This document shows positions 19,613 to 29,229 of a stretch of DNA of 64,000 bases, piece by piece. This DNA comes from Photobacterium swingsii (lineage in GTDB: Bacteria; Pseudomonadota; Gammaproteobacteria; Enterobacterales; Vibrionaceae), in NCBI RefSeq assembly GCF_024346715.1, contig NZ_AP024852.1:2666001-2730000 (forward strand). The letters run 5' to 3'. A model generated the notes under the pieces. The model was not told where the DNA came from. It did not search any database and saw nothing but the letters and a program-made list of their open reading frames with translations. Every line of letters begins with the position of its first letter. The first letter of the stretch is position 1. The position numbers and the translations under genes are program-made.

Positions 19613-21469
19613 ATGAAAATGTTATTTAAAGGGATCGGAAAGATTTTCCGCGCTCTATGGAAACTACTCAGCTTCACTCGTCAGCTTGTTCTTAATCTGT
19701 TTTTCTTGGCTTTTATTGGCATCATCATTTTTGCCTTTACCCAAGGAACAGAAGAGCCCGTACAAGCAACGAAATCAGCACTTGTACTGGACTTAGCTGG
19801 TCCTATCGTTGAACAGCGCAGTATTATTAGCCCTGTTGATCAACTGACCAGCAATGCCCTTGGTCGCCAGCAAGTTCAAGAAAATGTCTTATTTGATATT
19901 GTTGATACCATTCGACATGCATCGACTGATAACAACATCACCGGCTTAGTGCTAAACCTGAAAGACATGGCGGGAACTAACCTTACTAAACTGCGCTACA
20001 TCGCCAAAGCGATTAACGAGTTTAAAGAAGCTGGCAAACCTGTTTATGCATTTGGTGATAACTTCAATCAAAGCCAATACTACCTTGCCAGCTACGCAGA
20101 CAAAGTCTTCATGTCACCAGATGGCGGTGTGTTGTTAACAGGCTACGGCAGCTACACCCTGTACTACAAAAGCCTACTCGACAAGTTAGACGTAAATACG
20201 CATGTATTCCGTGTTGGTACCTATAAATCGTTTGTTGAACCTTACACTCGCGACAGCATGTCGGATCCTGCACGTGAAGCCAACACCGCTTGGTTAAACC
20301 AATTGTGGGGCGCTTATACTCAAGATGTTGCGACTAACCGTCAGATTGATGCCAAAGCACTATCACCAAAACTTGATGATTTTATTACTCAATTAAAAGC
20401 CGTTAATGGTGACTTCGCGAAACTGACATTAAACATGGGCTTAGTTGATGAGCTAGTAAGCCGCCCTCAGCTTCTACAGAACTTAGTCGATGCTTTTGGC
20501 AGTGATGACAACGACAGCTTTAAACACATCAGCTATTACGATTACATGCCAACCGTGGTGCCGACTGATCTTCCAAGCAGCAATAAAATTGCCGTAGTCG
20601 TCGCAAGCGGTGCCATTGTCGATGGTGACGGTCGTCAACAAGGTACAGTCGCGGGCGATAGTACTGCTGCGATGCTACGTGAAGCGCGTTTAAATGACGA
20701 TGTAAAAGCAGTGATCCTTCGTGTTGATAGCCCGGGCGGCAGTGCCTTTGCCTCTGAAGTCATCCGCAATCAAGTTGATGCTCTAAAACAAGCAGGTAAG
20801 CCTGTCATCGTATCAATGTCGAGCTTAGCGGCATCAGGTGGTTACTGGATTTCATCCAGTGCCGATAAAATTATTGCACAGCCGACAACGATCACTGGCT
20901 CTATTGGTATTTTCGCGATTTTAACCACCTTTGAAAAAGGGCTGGAAAAAATGGGCGTTTATAACGATGGTGTAGGTACGACACCATTCGCTGGTGTAGG
21001 TGTAACCCGTGAATTACCAGAAGGTGTGGCACAAGTCTTCCAGCTTGGTGTTGAACATGGCTATCAGCGCTTTATTGGTTTGGTTAGCCAATACCGCAAC
21101 ATGTCATTAGAGCAAGCCGATCATATTGCGCAAGGGCGTGTATGGACAGGTAAAGATGCACTAGAACTCGGTCTGGTTGATCAATTGGGTGATTTCGATG
21201 ATGCGATTGCCGAAGCAGCAAGTTTAGCTAAGCTCGATAGCTACGAACTGCAATGGGTAACAGAAGAGCTGACCCCAGCTGAACTTTTCTTGCAGAACTT
21301 TACCGCTAAGATCAATGTTCATTTACATAATATCTTGTGGGGACAAGTTCCTTCAGCATTACAACCTGTAGCACACCAAGTTGTAACAGACCTAACGACA
21401 TTAAATAACTTTAATGATCCAAAAGGGCAATATGCTTTCTGCCTAAATTGCACCAATAGTGAAAAGTGA
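19613..21469 (+). CDS. sppA: Signal peptide peptidase SppA, 67 kDa type
   Basis: Inner-membrane serine protease degrading cleaved signal peptides in the periplasm. 618 residues with an N-terminal membrane anchor (about 25-48) and duplicated S49 peptidase domains, the long E. coli form. The catalytic Lys205 (GTYKSFVEP) and Ser408 (LAASGGYW) are both present, matching the Ser/Lys dyad. An AGGA site is seven bases ahead of the ATG. ansA follows as in E. coli, separated by a terminator. Confidence 0.95.
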   Translation: MKMLFKGIGKIFRALWKLLSFTRQLVLNLFFLAFIGIIIFAFTQGTEEPVQATKSALVLDLAGPIVEQRSIISPVDQLTSNALGRQQVQENVLFDIVDTIRHASTDNNITGLVLNLKDMAGTNLTKLRYIAKAINEFKEAGKPVYAFGDNFNQSQYYLASYADKVFMSPDGGVLLTGYGSYTLYYKSLLDKLDVNTHVFRVGTYKSFVEPYTRDSMSDPAREANTAWLNQLWGAYTQDVATNRQIDAKALSPKLDDFITQLKAVNGDFAKLTLNMGLVDELVSRPQLLQNLVDAFGSDDNDSFKHISYYDYMPTVVPTDLPSSNKIAVVVASGAIVDGDGRQQGTVAGDSTAAMLREARLNDDVKAVILRVDSPGGSAFASEVIRNQVDALKQAGKPVIVSMSSLAASGGYWISSSADKIIAQPTTITGSIGIFAILTTFEKGLEKMGVYNDGVGTTPFAGVGVTRELPEGVAQVFQLGVEHGYQRFIGLVSQYRNMSLEQADHIAQGRVWTGKDALELGLVDQLGDFDDAIAEAASLAKLDSYELQWVTEELTPAELFLQNFTAKINVHLHNILWGQVPSALQPVAHQVVTDLTTLNNFNDPKGQYAFCLNCTNSEK

Positions 21470-21473
21470 GATC

Positions 21474-21499
21474 AGCCCAGCGTTGCTGGGCTTTTTTTA
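21474..21499 (+). terminator. Intrinsic terminator after sppA
   Basis: AGCCCAGC-GTT-GCTGGGCT followed by seven T, directly after the sppA stop. Confidence 0.9.
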
Positions 21500-21554
21500 C
21501 CGAGCGTTAGCCGTATAATGCGCCCACCAAACCGATAAAAAGCTGTACTGAATT

Positions 21555-22565
21555 ATGGAAAGAAAACACATTTACATTGCTTATACTGGCGGCACAATTG
21601 GCATGCAGAAGTCAGACCATGGTTACGTCCCTGTTGCAGGGTTCATGGAGAAGCAATTAGCAAGCATGCCTGAATTCCATCGTTCAGAAATGCCAAAATT
21701 TACCATCCATGAATACGATCCGCTGATCGATTCTTCGGATATGACGCCAGCGGATTGGCAGCGCATTGCTGATGATATTAAAGCAAACTACGACAAGTAC
21801 GATGGTTTCATCATTCTTCATGGTACGGATACCATGGCGTACACAGCGTCAGCTTTGTCGTTTATGTTTGATAACCTAGATAAGCCCGTGATCGTGACTG
21901 GTTCGCAAATTCCAATTGCAGAGATCCGCTCAGATGGTCAAAGCAACCTGCTGAACTCTTTGCACGTTGCTGCAAACTACCCTATCAATGAAGTCACTGT
22001 GTTTTTCAACAACCAGCTAATTCGTGGTAACCGTAGTACAAAAGCACACGCGGATGGTTTTGGTGCCTTTATTTCTCCAAACCTACCGCCATTGCTTGAA
22101 GCGGGTATCAATATTCAACTTAACAACGTTGAGATTGATAAAAAACCGGATGCGCCATTTACCGTACATAACATTACACCTCAACCGATTGGCGTGATTA
22201 CTATGTACCCAGGCATTTCACCAGAAGTCATTCGCAACACGCTTCGCCAGCCTGTTAATGCAATGATCCTGCTAACATTTGGTGTGGGTAATGCCCCTCA
22301 AAATGCCGACCTTTTAGCCCAGCTAAAAGAAGCCACTGATCGTGGTGTGATTGTTATTAACCTCACACAATGTCTATCAGGCAAGGTAAACATGGGTGGT
22401 TACGCAACAGGCTGTGCATTAGCAGATGCGGGTGTGTTAAGTGGCTATGACATGACACCAGAAGCGGCATTGGCAAAACTGCACTACCTACTGTCAAAGG
22501 ACTTACCAACCGAAACCGTGCGTAGCATGATGCAGCAAAACCTTCGTGGTGAACTGACTCACTAA
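21555..22565 (+). CDS. ansA: Cytoplasmic L-asparaginase I
   Basis: Hydrolyses L-asparagine to aspartate and ammonia. 336 residues without a signal peptide, as for type I. Both threonine motifs are present: YTGGTIGM at the N-terminus and HGTDTMAYTAS around residue 92. Gene order sppA-ansA is as in E. coli. The ribosome binding site is weak. Confidence 0.95.
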   Translation: MERKHIYIAYTGGTIGMQKSDHGYVPVAGFMEKQLASMPEFHRSEMPKFTIHEYDPLIDSSDMTPADWQRIADDIKANYDKYDGFIILHGTDTMAYTASALSFMFDNLDKPVIVTGSQIPIAEIRSDGQSNLLNSLHVAANYPINEVTVFFNNQLIRGNRSTKAHADGFGAFISPNLPPLLEAGINIQLNNVEIDKKPDAPFTVHNITPQPIGVITMYPGISPEVIRNTLRQPVNAMILLTFGVGNAPQNADLLAQLKEATDRGVIVINLTQCLSGKVNMGGYATGCALADAGVLSGYDMTPEAALAKLHYLLSKDLPTETVRSMMQQNLRGELTH

Positions 22566-22593
22566 CCGAATTTCTCGTGTTACCCCCCTTCTA

Positions 22594-22618
22594 AGAGCTG
22601 CGTATGCGGCTCTTTGTT
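22594..22618 (+). terminator. Probable terminator after ansA
   Basis: AGAGCTGC-GTAT-GCGGCTCT, one G-T pair, followed by TTGTTT. The T-tract is interrupted. Confidence 0.6.
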
Positions 22619-22748
22619 TATCCCCCCCTTTGCCATATCTCAACTACACTTACTAGCACTGAAAACACACAAGAATATCAACACGGCAATACTTCTCGTA
22701 ATCACAACTAAAGTAATACTTTTAATCTCGATACGTCGGACGATTATT

Positions 22749-23417
22749 ATGATTCTACATGGTGCATCAATTTCCCCTTTCGTTAGAAAAATCATGCTCG
22801 CACTCGCCTACAAAGGCATTAGCTACCAACTTGAACCTTTAAACCCATTTTTAGAAAAAGAGCTCGCTCATAAACGCCATCCCATGGGGAAAGTACCGGT
22901 ACTTGAGCACGATGGGCAAAGTATTATGGATTCGACTGTGATCGCCCATTATCTTGATGACCTCTACCCCATTCCTCCTCTCTACTCTGGAGACGCTAAA
23001 GTTCGAGCGAAAATTAGATGGCTAGAAGAATATGCTGATACACGGCTAACCTCACTGGTCAGTGGTGTACTCTTTTATCAGAAAATAATGCGCGGCAAGA
23101 TGCTCAATAAAGACATCGACGAAGAAGCCATTGAACAATGCATCCAGCACCACCTACCACTTGCATTGCAATATCTCGAAGAACAAATACCTAAAGATGG
23201 GTTTATTGGTGAGCACTTCTCAATGGCAGAGATCAGTGTCTGGAGTATCTTGCGTAATGGTTGGATGGCAGGGCTACGAGTCGAGTCAGATTACCCTAAA
23301 TTACACACTTATCTCATGGCGATAGAGCAAGAGCCCATAGTAGCCAATATGATAAGTGAAGAAGATCATGAATTACGTGGTTTCTATTGCGCAGCAATCA
23401 GGCTAAAAAGCATCTAA
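22749..23417 (+). CDS. Glutathione S-transferase family protein
   Basis: 222-residue protein with thioredoxin-like N-domain (MILHGASISPFVRKIM; KVPVLEHDG, the cis-proline glutathione-site motif; then STVIAHYLDD) and an all-helical C-domain. Substrate unknown. The ATG at 22749 is chosen because the GST fold begins immediately there; the longer frame from 22614 overlaps the ansA terminator and adds residues foreign to the family. Confidence 0.85.
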   Translation: MILHGASISPFVRKIMLALAYKGISYQLEPLNPFLEKELAHKRHPMGKVPVLEHDGQSIMDSTVIAHYLDDLYPIPPLYSGDAKVRAKIRWLEEYADTRLTSLVSGVLFYQKIMRGKMLNKDIDEEAIEQCIQHHLPLALQYLEEQIPKDGFIGEHFSMAEISVWSILRNGWMAGLRVESDYPKLHTYLMAIEQEPIVANMISEEDHELRGFYCAAIRLKSI

Positions 23418-23483
23418 TTCCCAAACGAAATCAACGGATGATCCGAATGATGACTTAAAACGCCATCTTCTCACACCTTGTGA

Positions 23484-23786
23484 TTACAGCTCGTTATGAT
23501 TAAAGCGAGCGATATCCTCTATTGCGCGAGCTTCCTCTTCATTCGCGCCAAAATCACGCTTGAGTTCAGCTTTTGACTTAAACTTAATTTCACCGCCCAC
23601 TTCAACACTCATATGCTCTGCATCTTGATTATGACGCGATTGGTATAGCATAACAGCCTGCATAGTGGCATCACGTTGTTCTTGGGTTAACACCGTCCCA
23701 TCAGGCCACTTTCCAATTTCTACCGCCGTCATTAACCGCTGATATACCTCTGGGGTCATCGCGTGCAATACCTTCTCAAGATCCAT
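23484..23786 (-). CDS. yeaC: YeaC family protein (DUF1315)
   Basis: 100-residue cytoplasmic protein of unknown function. The block MTPEVYQRLMTAVEIGKWPDG is diagnostic of YeaC. The ATG at 23786, with GGAG about eight bases upstream, fits the E. coli N-terminus better than the one five codons earlier. In E. coli yeaC is next to msrB-gapA-yeaD, as here with one gene inserted. Confidence 0.88.
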   Translation of the reverse strand: MDLEKVLHAMTPEVYQRLMTAVEIGKWPDGTVLTQEQRDATMQAVMLYQSRHNQDAEHMSVEVGGEIKFKSKAELKRDFGANEEEARAIEDIARFNHNEL

Positions 23787-24135
23787 TCCAACACTCCACA
23801 TCTACAAGGCTACTACTATGGGTTATCCAGCACAGTTTCAGCAGCAGCCAACTTAGTTACTCTCATGTTGCATTACCTTTAATGAGTCGTACATAACAGT
23901 CAAGCTGTAATATAAAAAGTGTTTTTCTGATCACAGCTTCCATGGCGAGTTGCTGACTCTTACAACACAAAAGAGCACAACCAAGCGATTCACTCGGTGA
24001 GTATTTCACCGAAATTCCGTCAATATCACGGCTTTCCTGAATAGCATTCACAATTTGCTATGTTTTCATCACCTTTTAGCCACTTTCATATAGAATGAAA
24101 CCTCATAGAATTTAACGATACGAGCTTCACCCAAG
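23787..24135. other. Intergenic region, nothing assigned
   Basis: 349 bases between yeaC and the DUF2989 gene, which diverge. A 62-codon frame on the minus strand (23863-24051) has no recognisable motif or convincing ribosome binding site. No hairpin or operator stood out; promoters for both flanking genes should be here. Confidence 0.4.
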
Positions 24136-24996
24136 ATGCGTGCACACACCAATTCAAATACGATGAATTCCACCTTCAAAGTAAAAGTAACAGCAAGATT
24201 TAAACTGCTTACTGTGTTGAGTTGCGCACTGCTCCTAAGTGGCTGCTTTGAACGCCACCGCTCAACCGATAGCTTGTGTGAGTCCTACCCTGAAATCTGC
24301 GCAAATTTGAATGTTAACGATGGACAGTGCCGCCTACAGCGTGCCAATTTAATTTGGAAACGTTATGACGTGCTAAAAAACCCCATAGATAGCGAGAAAT
24401 TTAAAGAACTCAAGTTCACGCATAACTACCAAATGTGTTTAGAGTATGCGGCACGTATTGAACCAACCGAATTAAAAGAACGAAAAACAAATCGGATGAA
24501 AGCACTGATTCACAGTTACGACTCGATTGATCGTCTAAATAAGGAGCTGGCTGAATCGATCGACCCTGAGATCATTTATTACCGATGGTCACAAGGTGAT
24601 AAACGTGCAATGCGCCAATTTTTAAAACTTGAAGGGAAGCCAGCGTTAGAAACGCCAGATCTACAACTGGCATTAGCAACGTATTACAGTGGTAAAGATC
24701 AAACGAAAACCTTAACGATTTTACTGCACGCCTTATCCCTATACGAAAAAGGGGATACAGTGAAACCAGAGATAATCCAATCCTTAGCAACCATTTATCA
24801 CCAGCAGAAAAATAATACCCATGCTTATTTATGGTCAATCGTCGGTGCAGAGTTTGATATGCCCGTTGCTAGCAAAGAGAAGTTAGCAAGCTTTTACCCA
24901 ATGACAGACAACAAACGCGAACACATAGAGCAACAAGCGGAAACAATTATCAAAGCGCTCAAACAAGGTCGATTTACTGCATCACTTGGTCAGTAG
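24136..24996 (+). CDS. DUF2989-type lipoprotein
   Basis: About 277-286 residues, with a signal peptide ending in lipobox LLSGC (Cys near 37), so predicted membrane-anchored. The mature part is helical and looks repeat-like (RWSQGDKRAMRQFLKLEG; LALATYYSGKD; IIQSLATIYHQQ), reminiscent of TPR/Sel1 helices. Resembles the DUF2989 lipoproteins of Vibrionaceae; function unknown. The ATG at 24163 (MNSTFK) would give a more usual signal length; neither has a good ribosome binding site. Confidence 0.65.
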   Translation: MRAHTNSNTMNSTFKVKVTARFKLLTVLSCALLLSGCFERHRSTDSLCESYPEICANLNVNDGQCRLQRANLIWKRYDVLKNPIDSEKFKELKFTHNYQMCLEYAARIEPTELKERKTNRMKALIHSYDSIDRLNKELAESIDPEIIYYRWSQGDKRAMRQFLKLEGKPALETPDLQLALATYYSGKDQTKTLTILLHALSLYEKGDTVKPEIIQSLATIYHQQKNNTHAYLWSIVGAEFDMPVASKEKLASFYPMTDNKREHIEQQAETIIKALKQGRFTASLGQ

Positions 24997-25082
24997 ACCT
25001 GTTAGCCATCAGGCCTCAATGCAAATCGGCTCTCAGCTCTAAACGCCGTAACCGCACTCAAGCATGAGTGACTCAGATCAAA

Positions 25083-25107
25083 AAAGGCATCCTTGGATGC
25101 CTTTGTT
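25083..25107. terminator. Bidirectional terminator between DUF2989 gene and msrB
   Basis: AAAGGCAT-CCTTGG-ATGCCTTT with T-rich flank on the plus side and A-run preceding it (T-run for minus transcripts). Lies between converging genes. Confidence 0.8.
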
Positions 25108-25142
25108 TTGTAATAATATTTCAGGCTATAGTGAGTGTCATA

Positions 25143-25526
25143 TCACGCTTTAAATTGTAGCGAGATTGAATTGACACAATAACGCTCACCCGTAGTTTGA
25201 GGGCCATCAGGGAATACATGACCCAAGTGGCTATCACATTCTGCACAACGAATTTCTGTGCGACTCATCCCATGTGAATGATCTTCAAGATATCGAATCG
25301 CATTTTTTTCTATCGGCGCATCAAAGCTCGGCCACCCACAACCTGAATCATATTTATTATCCGATTGGAATAACGGCGATTCACAGCAGGTGCAATGGTA
25401 AACACCCGTTTCACGATTATGCAGCAATGTGCCACTAAAAGGCGCCTCAGTACCTTGTTCACGACAGACTTGATACTGTTCAGGGGATAATTTCTCTCGC
25501 CAGTACGCATCGTTTTTATTTGTCAT
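25143..25526 (-). CDS. msrB: Peptide-methionine (R)-S-oxide reductase
   Basis: Repairs the R-epimer of methionine sulfoxide in proteins. 127 residues with the substrate motif CGWPSFD, the catalytic Cys117 in RYCVNS, and two cysteine pairs (CTCC and CAEC) for structural zinc. Divergent from gapA across a 487-base gap; E. coli has the same adjacency. Confidence 0.95.
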   Translation of the reverse strand: MTNKNDAYWREKLSPEQYQVCREQGTEAPFSGTLLHNRETGVYHCTCCESPLFQSDNKYDSGCGWPSFDAPIEKNAIRYLEDHSHGMSRTEIRCAECDSHLGHVFPDGPQTTGERYCVNSISLQFKA

Positions 25527-27009
<1,483 letters not shown>

Positions 27010-27031
27010 TTAATACTTAGTAAGCGATGAC

Positions 27032-27060
27032 AAAAGGCGGCTCTTGAGTCGCCTTTTTTG
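27032..27060 (+). terminator. Intrinsic terminator after gapA
   Basis: AAAAGGCG, an inner CTC-TT-GAG, and CGCCTTTT with a six-T run, 22 bases after the gapA stop. Confidence 0.9.
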
Positions 27061-27328
27061 TACCTGCATGTTAGCCATACCCAAATGATATTGGATCTGC
27101 TACTCTTCTTCCCTTCACTACCAGCATATCCCTGCATTCACGGCTATTTCGCACGTATCGCCATTCAAAAATTCTGATAAAAAATAAAATCGAGTAACAA
27201 ATTTAACAAATAAGTTTTAATTTCTATTGATAATTTTTAAAGAAAAATAAGTGACATCTTATATCGTTTTTTGTACATATCTACTCCATTAAACAGCGAT
27301 ACCAGATGCTATTAGTAAGGAAATGATC
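27061..27328. other. AT-rich gapA-yeaD intergenic region
   Basis: Part of a gap of just over 300 bases between gapA and yeaD. After the gapA terminator it becomes very A/T-rich (27170-27290), suiting an independent yeaD promoter; no operator identified. Confidence 0.35.
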
Positions 27329-28207
27329 ATGGATTTACGTAATCTCCCAACTATCAATGCCCTTTCAGATGCTATTACGGTGTGTGAATACAATGGCGTA
27401 AAAATCATTCGAGTGCTTCACCAAACTGCTGAAGCAGGGATCTCACTGCACGGTGGTCACTTAATTTGGTTCAAACCTGCCAACCAAGATGATGTTATCT
27501 GGTTAAGCGAAGAAGCAATTATCGATCCTGCAAAAGCAATCCGAGGCGGTATTCCTGTTTGCTGGCCATGGTTTGGTAAAGCGGGCAATCCATCGCATGG
27601 CTTTGCACGAAATAGCCAATGGTCAATCAAAGAACACCGCGAAAACGACAATGGCGTTATCCTGGCACTGAATCTACAAGACTCAGAAACAACTCACGCT
27701 ATCTGGCCACATAAGTTCGATTTAACTATCACCTTTGAACTGGGTGAAATGCTAAAAGTGAACCTAACATCAACCAATACAGATGAACATGCTTGGTCTT
27801 TCGGCGGTGCTCTTCACACTTACTTTGATATTGCTGATATTCATCAAACACACTTAACTGGCATGGGTCAGCCTTACATCGATGGTGTACTGGGTGGGGT
27901 TAAAGCAGAAGGAGATGACACACTCACAATCGCCCAAGAAGTTGACCGTGTTTACACTGCACCTGAAGCGACTATTGCAATCCACGACACCCCTCGCCAG
28001 CGCCAAATCTTAGTAGAAAACCAAGGCCATAATGCGGCAGTCATTTGGAATCCTTGGCAAGATCTGTGCGAAAGCATGGCTGATATGGCAAACAATAGTT
28101 TTGAAACTATGGTGTGTGTCGAGTCAACAATTCATGGCGAAGGGGTAACCTTAGCGCCTCAAGAGTCACACACGCTGACGACTGTTATCCGCCTGACTGA
28201 CGCATAA
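27329..28207 (+). CDS. yeaD: D-hexose-6-phosphate mutarotase
   Basis: Aldose-1-epimerase-fold enzyme interconverting anomers of glucose-6-phosphate and related sugars. About 292 residues with GGHLIWFKP, RGGIPVCWPWFG and GFARNSQW blocks typical of YeaD. The second ATG (27329) is preferred over 27323 because AAGGA sits seven bases ahead of it. Follows gapA as in E. coli, consistent with a role at the head of glycolysis. Confidence 0.92.
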   Translation: MDLRNLPTINALSDAITVCEYNGVKIIRVLHQTAEAGISLHGGHLIWFKPANQDDVIWLSEEAIIDPAKAIRGGIPVCWPWFGKAGNPSHGFARNSQWSIKEHRENDNGVILALNLQDSETTHAIWPHKFDLTITFELGEMLKVNLTSTNTDEHAWSFGGALHTYFDIADIHQTHLTGMGQPYIDGVLGGVKAEGDDTLTIAQEVDRVYTAPEATIAIHDTPRQRQILVENQGHNAAVIWNPWQDLCESMADMANNSFETMVCVESTIHGEGVTLAPQESHTLTTVIRLTDA

Positions 28208-28256
28208 CATCAAGATAAAGCACCATGCCGAAGTATGGTGGCAATCGTACCTGATG

Positions 28257-28289
28257 CCCGTTTCCTTGATTAGTAATTGATGAAACGGG
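28257..28289. terminator. Inverted repeat between yeaD and VOC gene
   Basis: CCCGTTTC and GAAACGGG separated by 17 bases, between converging genes. No T-run, so a weak or Rho-assisted terminator at best. Confidence 0.35.
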
Positions 28290-28292
28290 TAA

Positions 28293-28673
28293 TTACGCCT
28301 GCATGGTGCTATTTGCTTCAATCAGCACCCAACCGTTACCATCTGGGTCAGCAAAAGTCGCAAAACGACCACTAATTAAAGTCACGATTTCCGACAAACC
28401 GACCCCTCGGCCACTCAACTCATTATAGGTTGAGGTAATATCGTCGGTTTGTACCACTAAGCCTTGAACCGATCCGGCCTTCATTCCCGCAAATGGTCTA
28501 ACTAAACTAATGGTCGTTTCCGCCCCTTTTGGGGCTAGCTGAACCCAGCGTTTATCATCGTTTGCGCTGTGATCGCGAATCAACTCAAACCCCAAGGCGT
28601 CCCGATAAAATACCAATGCCTGCGCTTGATCTGACACTGGAATAGAAACAGTATCAACGCGTGAAATACCCAT
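28293..28673 (-). CDS. VOC superfamily (glyoxalase/bleomycin resistance-like) protein
   Basis: 126-residue single-module vicinal oxygen chelate protein: ISRVDTVSIPVSDQAQALVFYRD at the start, and FADPDGNGWVLIE at the end, where the final Glu is a usual metal ligand. Substrate not predictable. Start at 28673 supported by GGGGAG about eight bases upstream and by the VOC fold beginning there; an upstream in-frame start adds nine unlikely residues. Confidence 0.85.
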   Translation of the reverse strand: MGISRVDTVSIPVSDQAQALVFYRDALGFELIRDHSANDDKRWVQLAPKGAETTISLVRPFAGMKAGSVQGLVVQTDDITSTYNELSGRGVGLSEIVTLISGRFATFADPDGNGWVLIEANSTMQA

Positions 28674-28836
28674 AAATGCAGCTCCCCAAAATAAAACCAC
28701 TTATCTAGCTTAAGTCAGAGTTGTTGATTTAGCTCACAAAAAAAGCATCTTAACTGAGAAATATTCTATGAATAGAAGCAAAGCGTGATAATGCTTTATC
28801 ATCAAGGTCATAGTTGTCTCAATATTGCTTCACAAC

Positions 28837-28860
28837 TAAAAAAAGCGGAATAAACCGCTC
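28837..28860 (-). terminator. Orphan leftward intrinsic terminator
   Basis: On the minus strand AGCGG-TTTATT-CCGCT runs into seven T. No minus-strand gene lies upstream of it before yeaG (which is rightward), so it would end an unannotated leftward RNA. Confidence 0.55.
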
Positions 28861-29052
28861 TACGTCAAGCTTTCCCTACCAAACCACATGCATGCATTCA
28901 TTTGCAGTTATAGATCTCACATAAGAAAGTAATTTCAAACTATACGACTAAGCATCAAATCAAGCCCTCACATCACAAAATCGTTAAATAAATGTAAAGA
29001 TTTTCCATCTAAACCTTCTTGCGAAACCGATTTTTAAAGAGGATAGTAAGAA

Positions 29053-29071
29053 TGTGTACAAAGTTTACACA
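29053..29071. promoter_or_regulatory. 19-base palindrome upstream of yeaG
   Basis: TGTGTA-CAAAGTT-TACACA, a perfect 6-7-6 inverted repeat about 160 bases ahead of the yeaG ATG. Probable operator of an unidentified dimeric regulator; similar in spacing to TyrR-type boxes but not an exact match. Confidence 0.45.
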
Positions 29072-29229
29072 CTTTTTCATTGTCACCTAGCTTAGGAAAT
29101 TTATTTAAAAACCAACAACTCAGTGACGCAATTTGATCAGTTAGGTCTAGTCTTAAAGATATGAGGGATGTGAAAGTTATTTGTTTTCGTCCTTTCTAAT
29201 TGATAAGAGAACGATTCAGGGGGCATACC

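Larger units (their letters stand above)
28674..29229. promoter_or_regulatory. yeaG upstream region with palindrome and leftward terminator
   Basis: 556 bases without a coding gene, between divergent VOC and yeaG genes. Contains an inverted repeat TGATAA-TGCT-TTATCA (28786-28801), an orphan minus-strand terminator (28837-28860) and a 19-base palindrome (29053-29071). I found no convincing sigma-54 (TGGC-N8-TTGC) element although E. coli yeaGH is reported to be under nitrogen/sigma-54 control. Confidence 0.4.

Noticed and set aside
23863-24051. 62-codon minus-strand frame between yeaC and the DUF2989 gene
   Set aside because: No family resemblance, weak ribosome site and no conserved context seen; likely chance.
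29080-29140. GTCACCTAGC on the plus strand resembles part of the Qrr quorum-sensing sRNA core
   Set aside because: Only a ten-base match; the rest of the Qrr core and a downstream terminator are missing.
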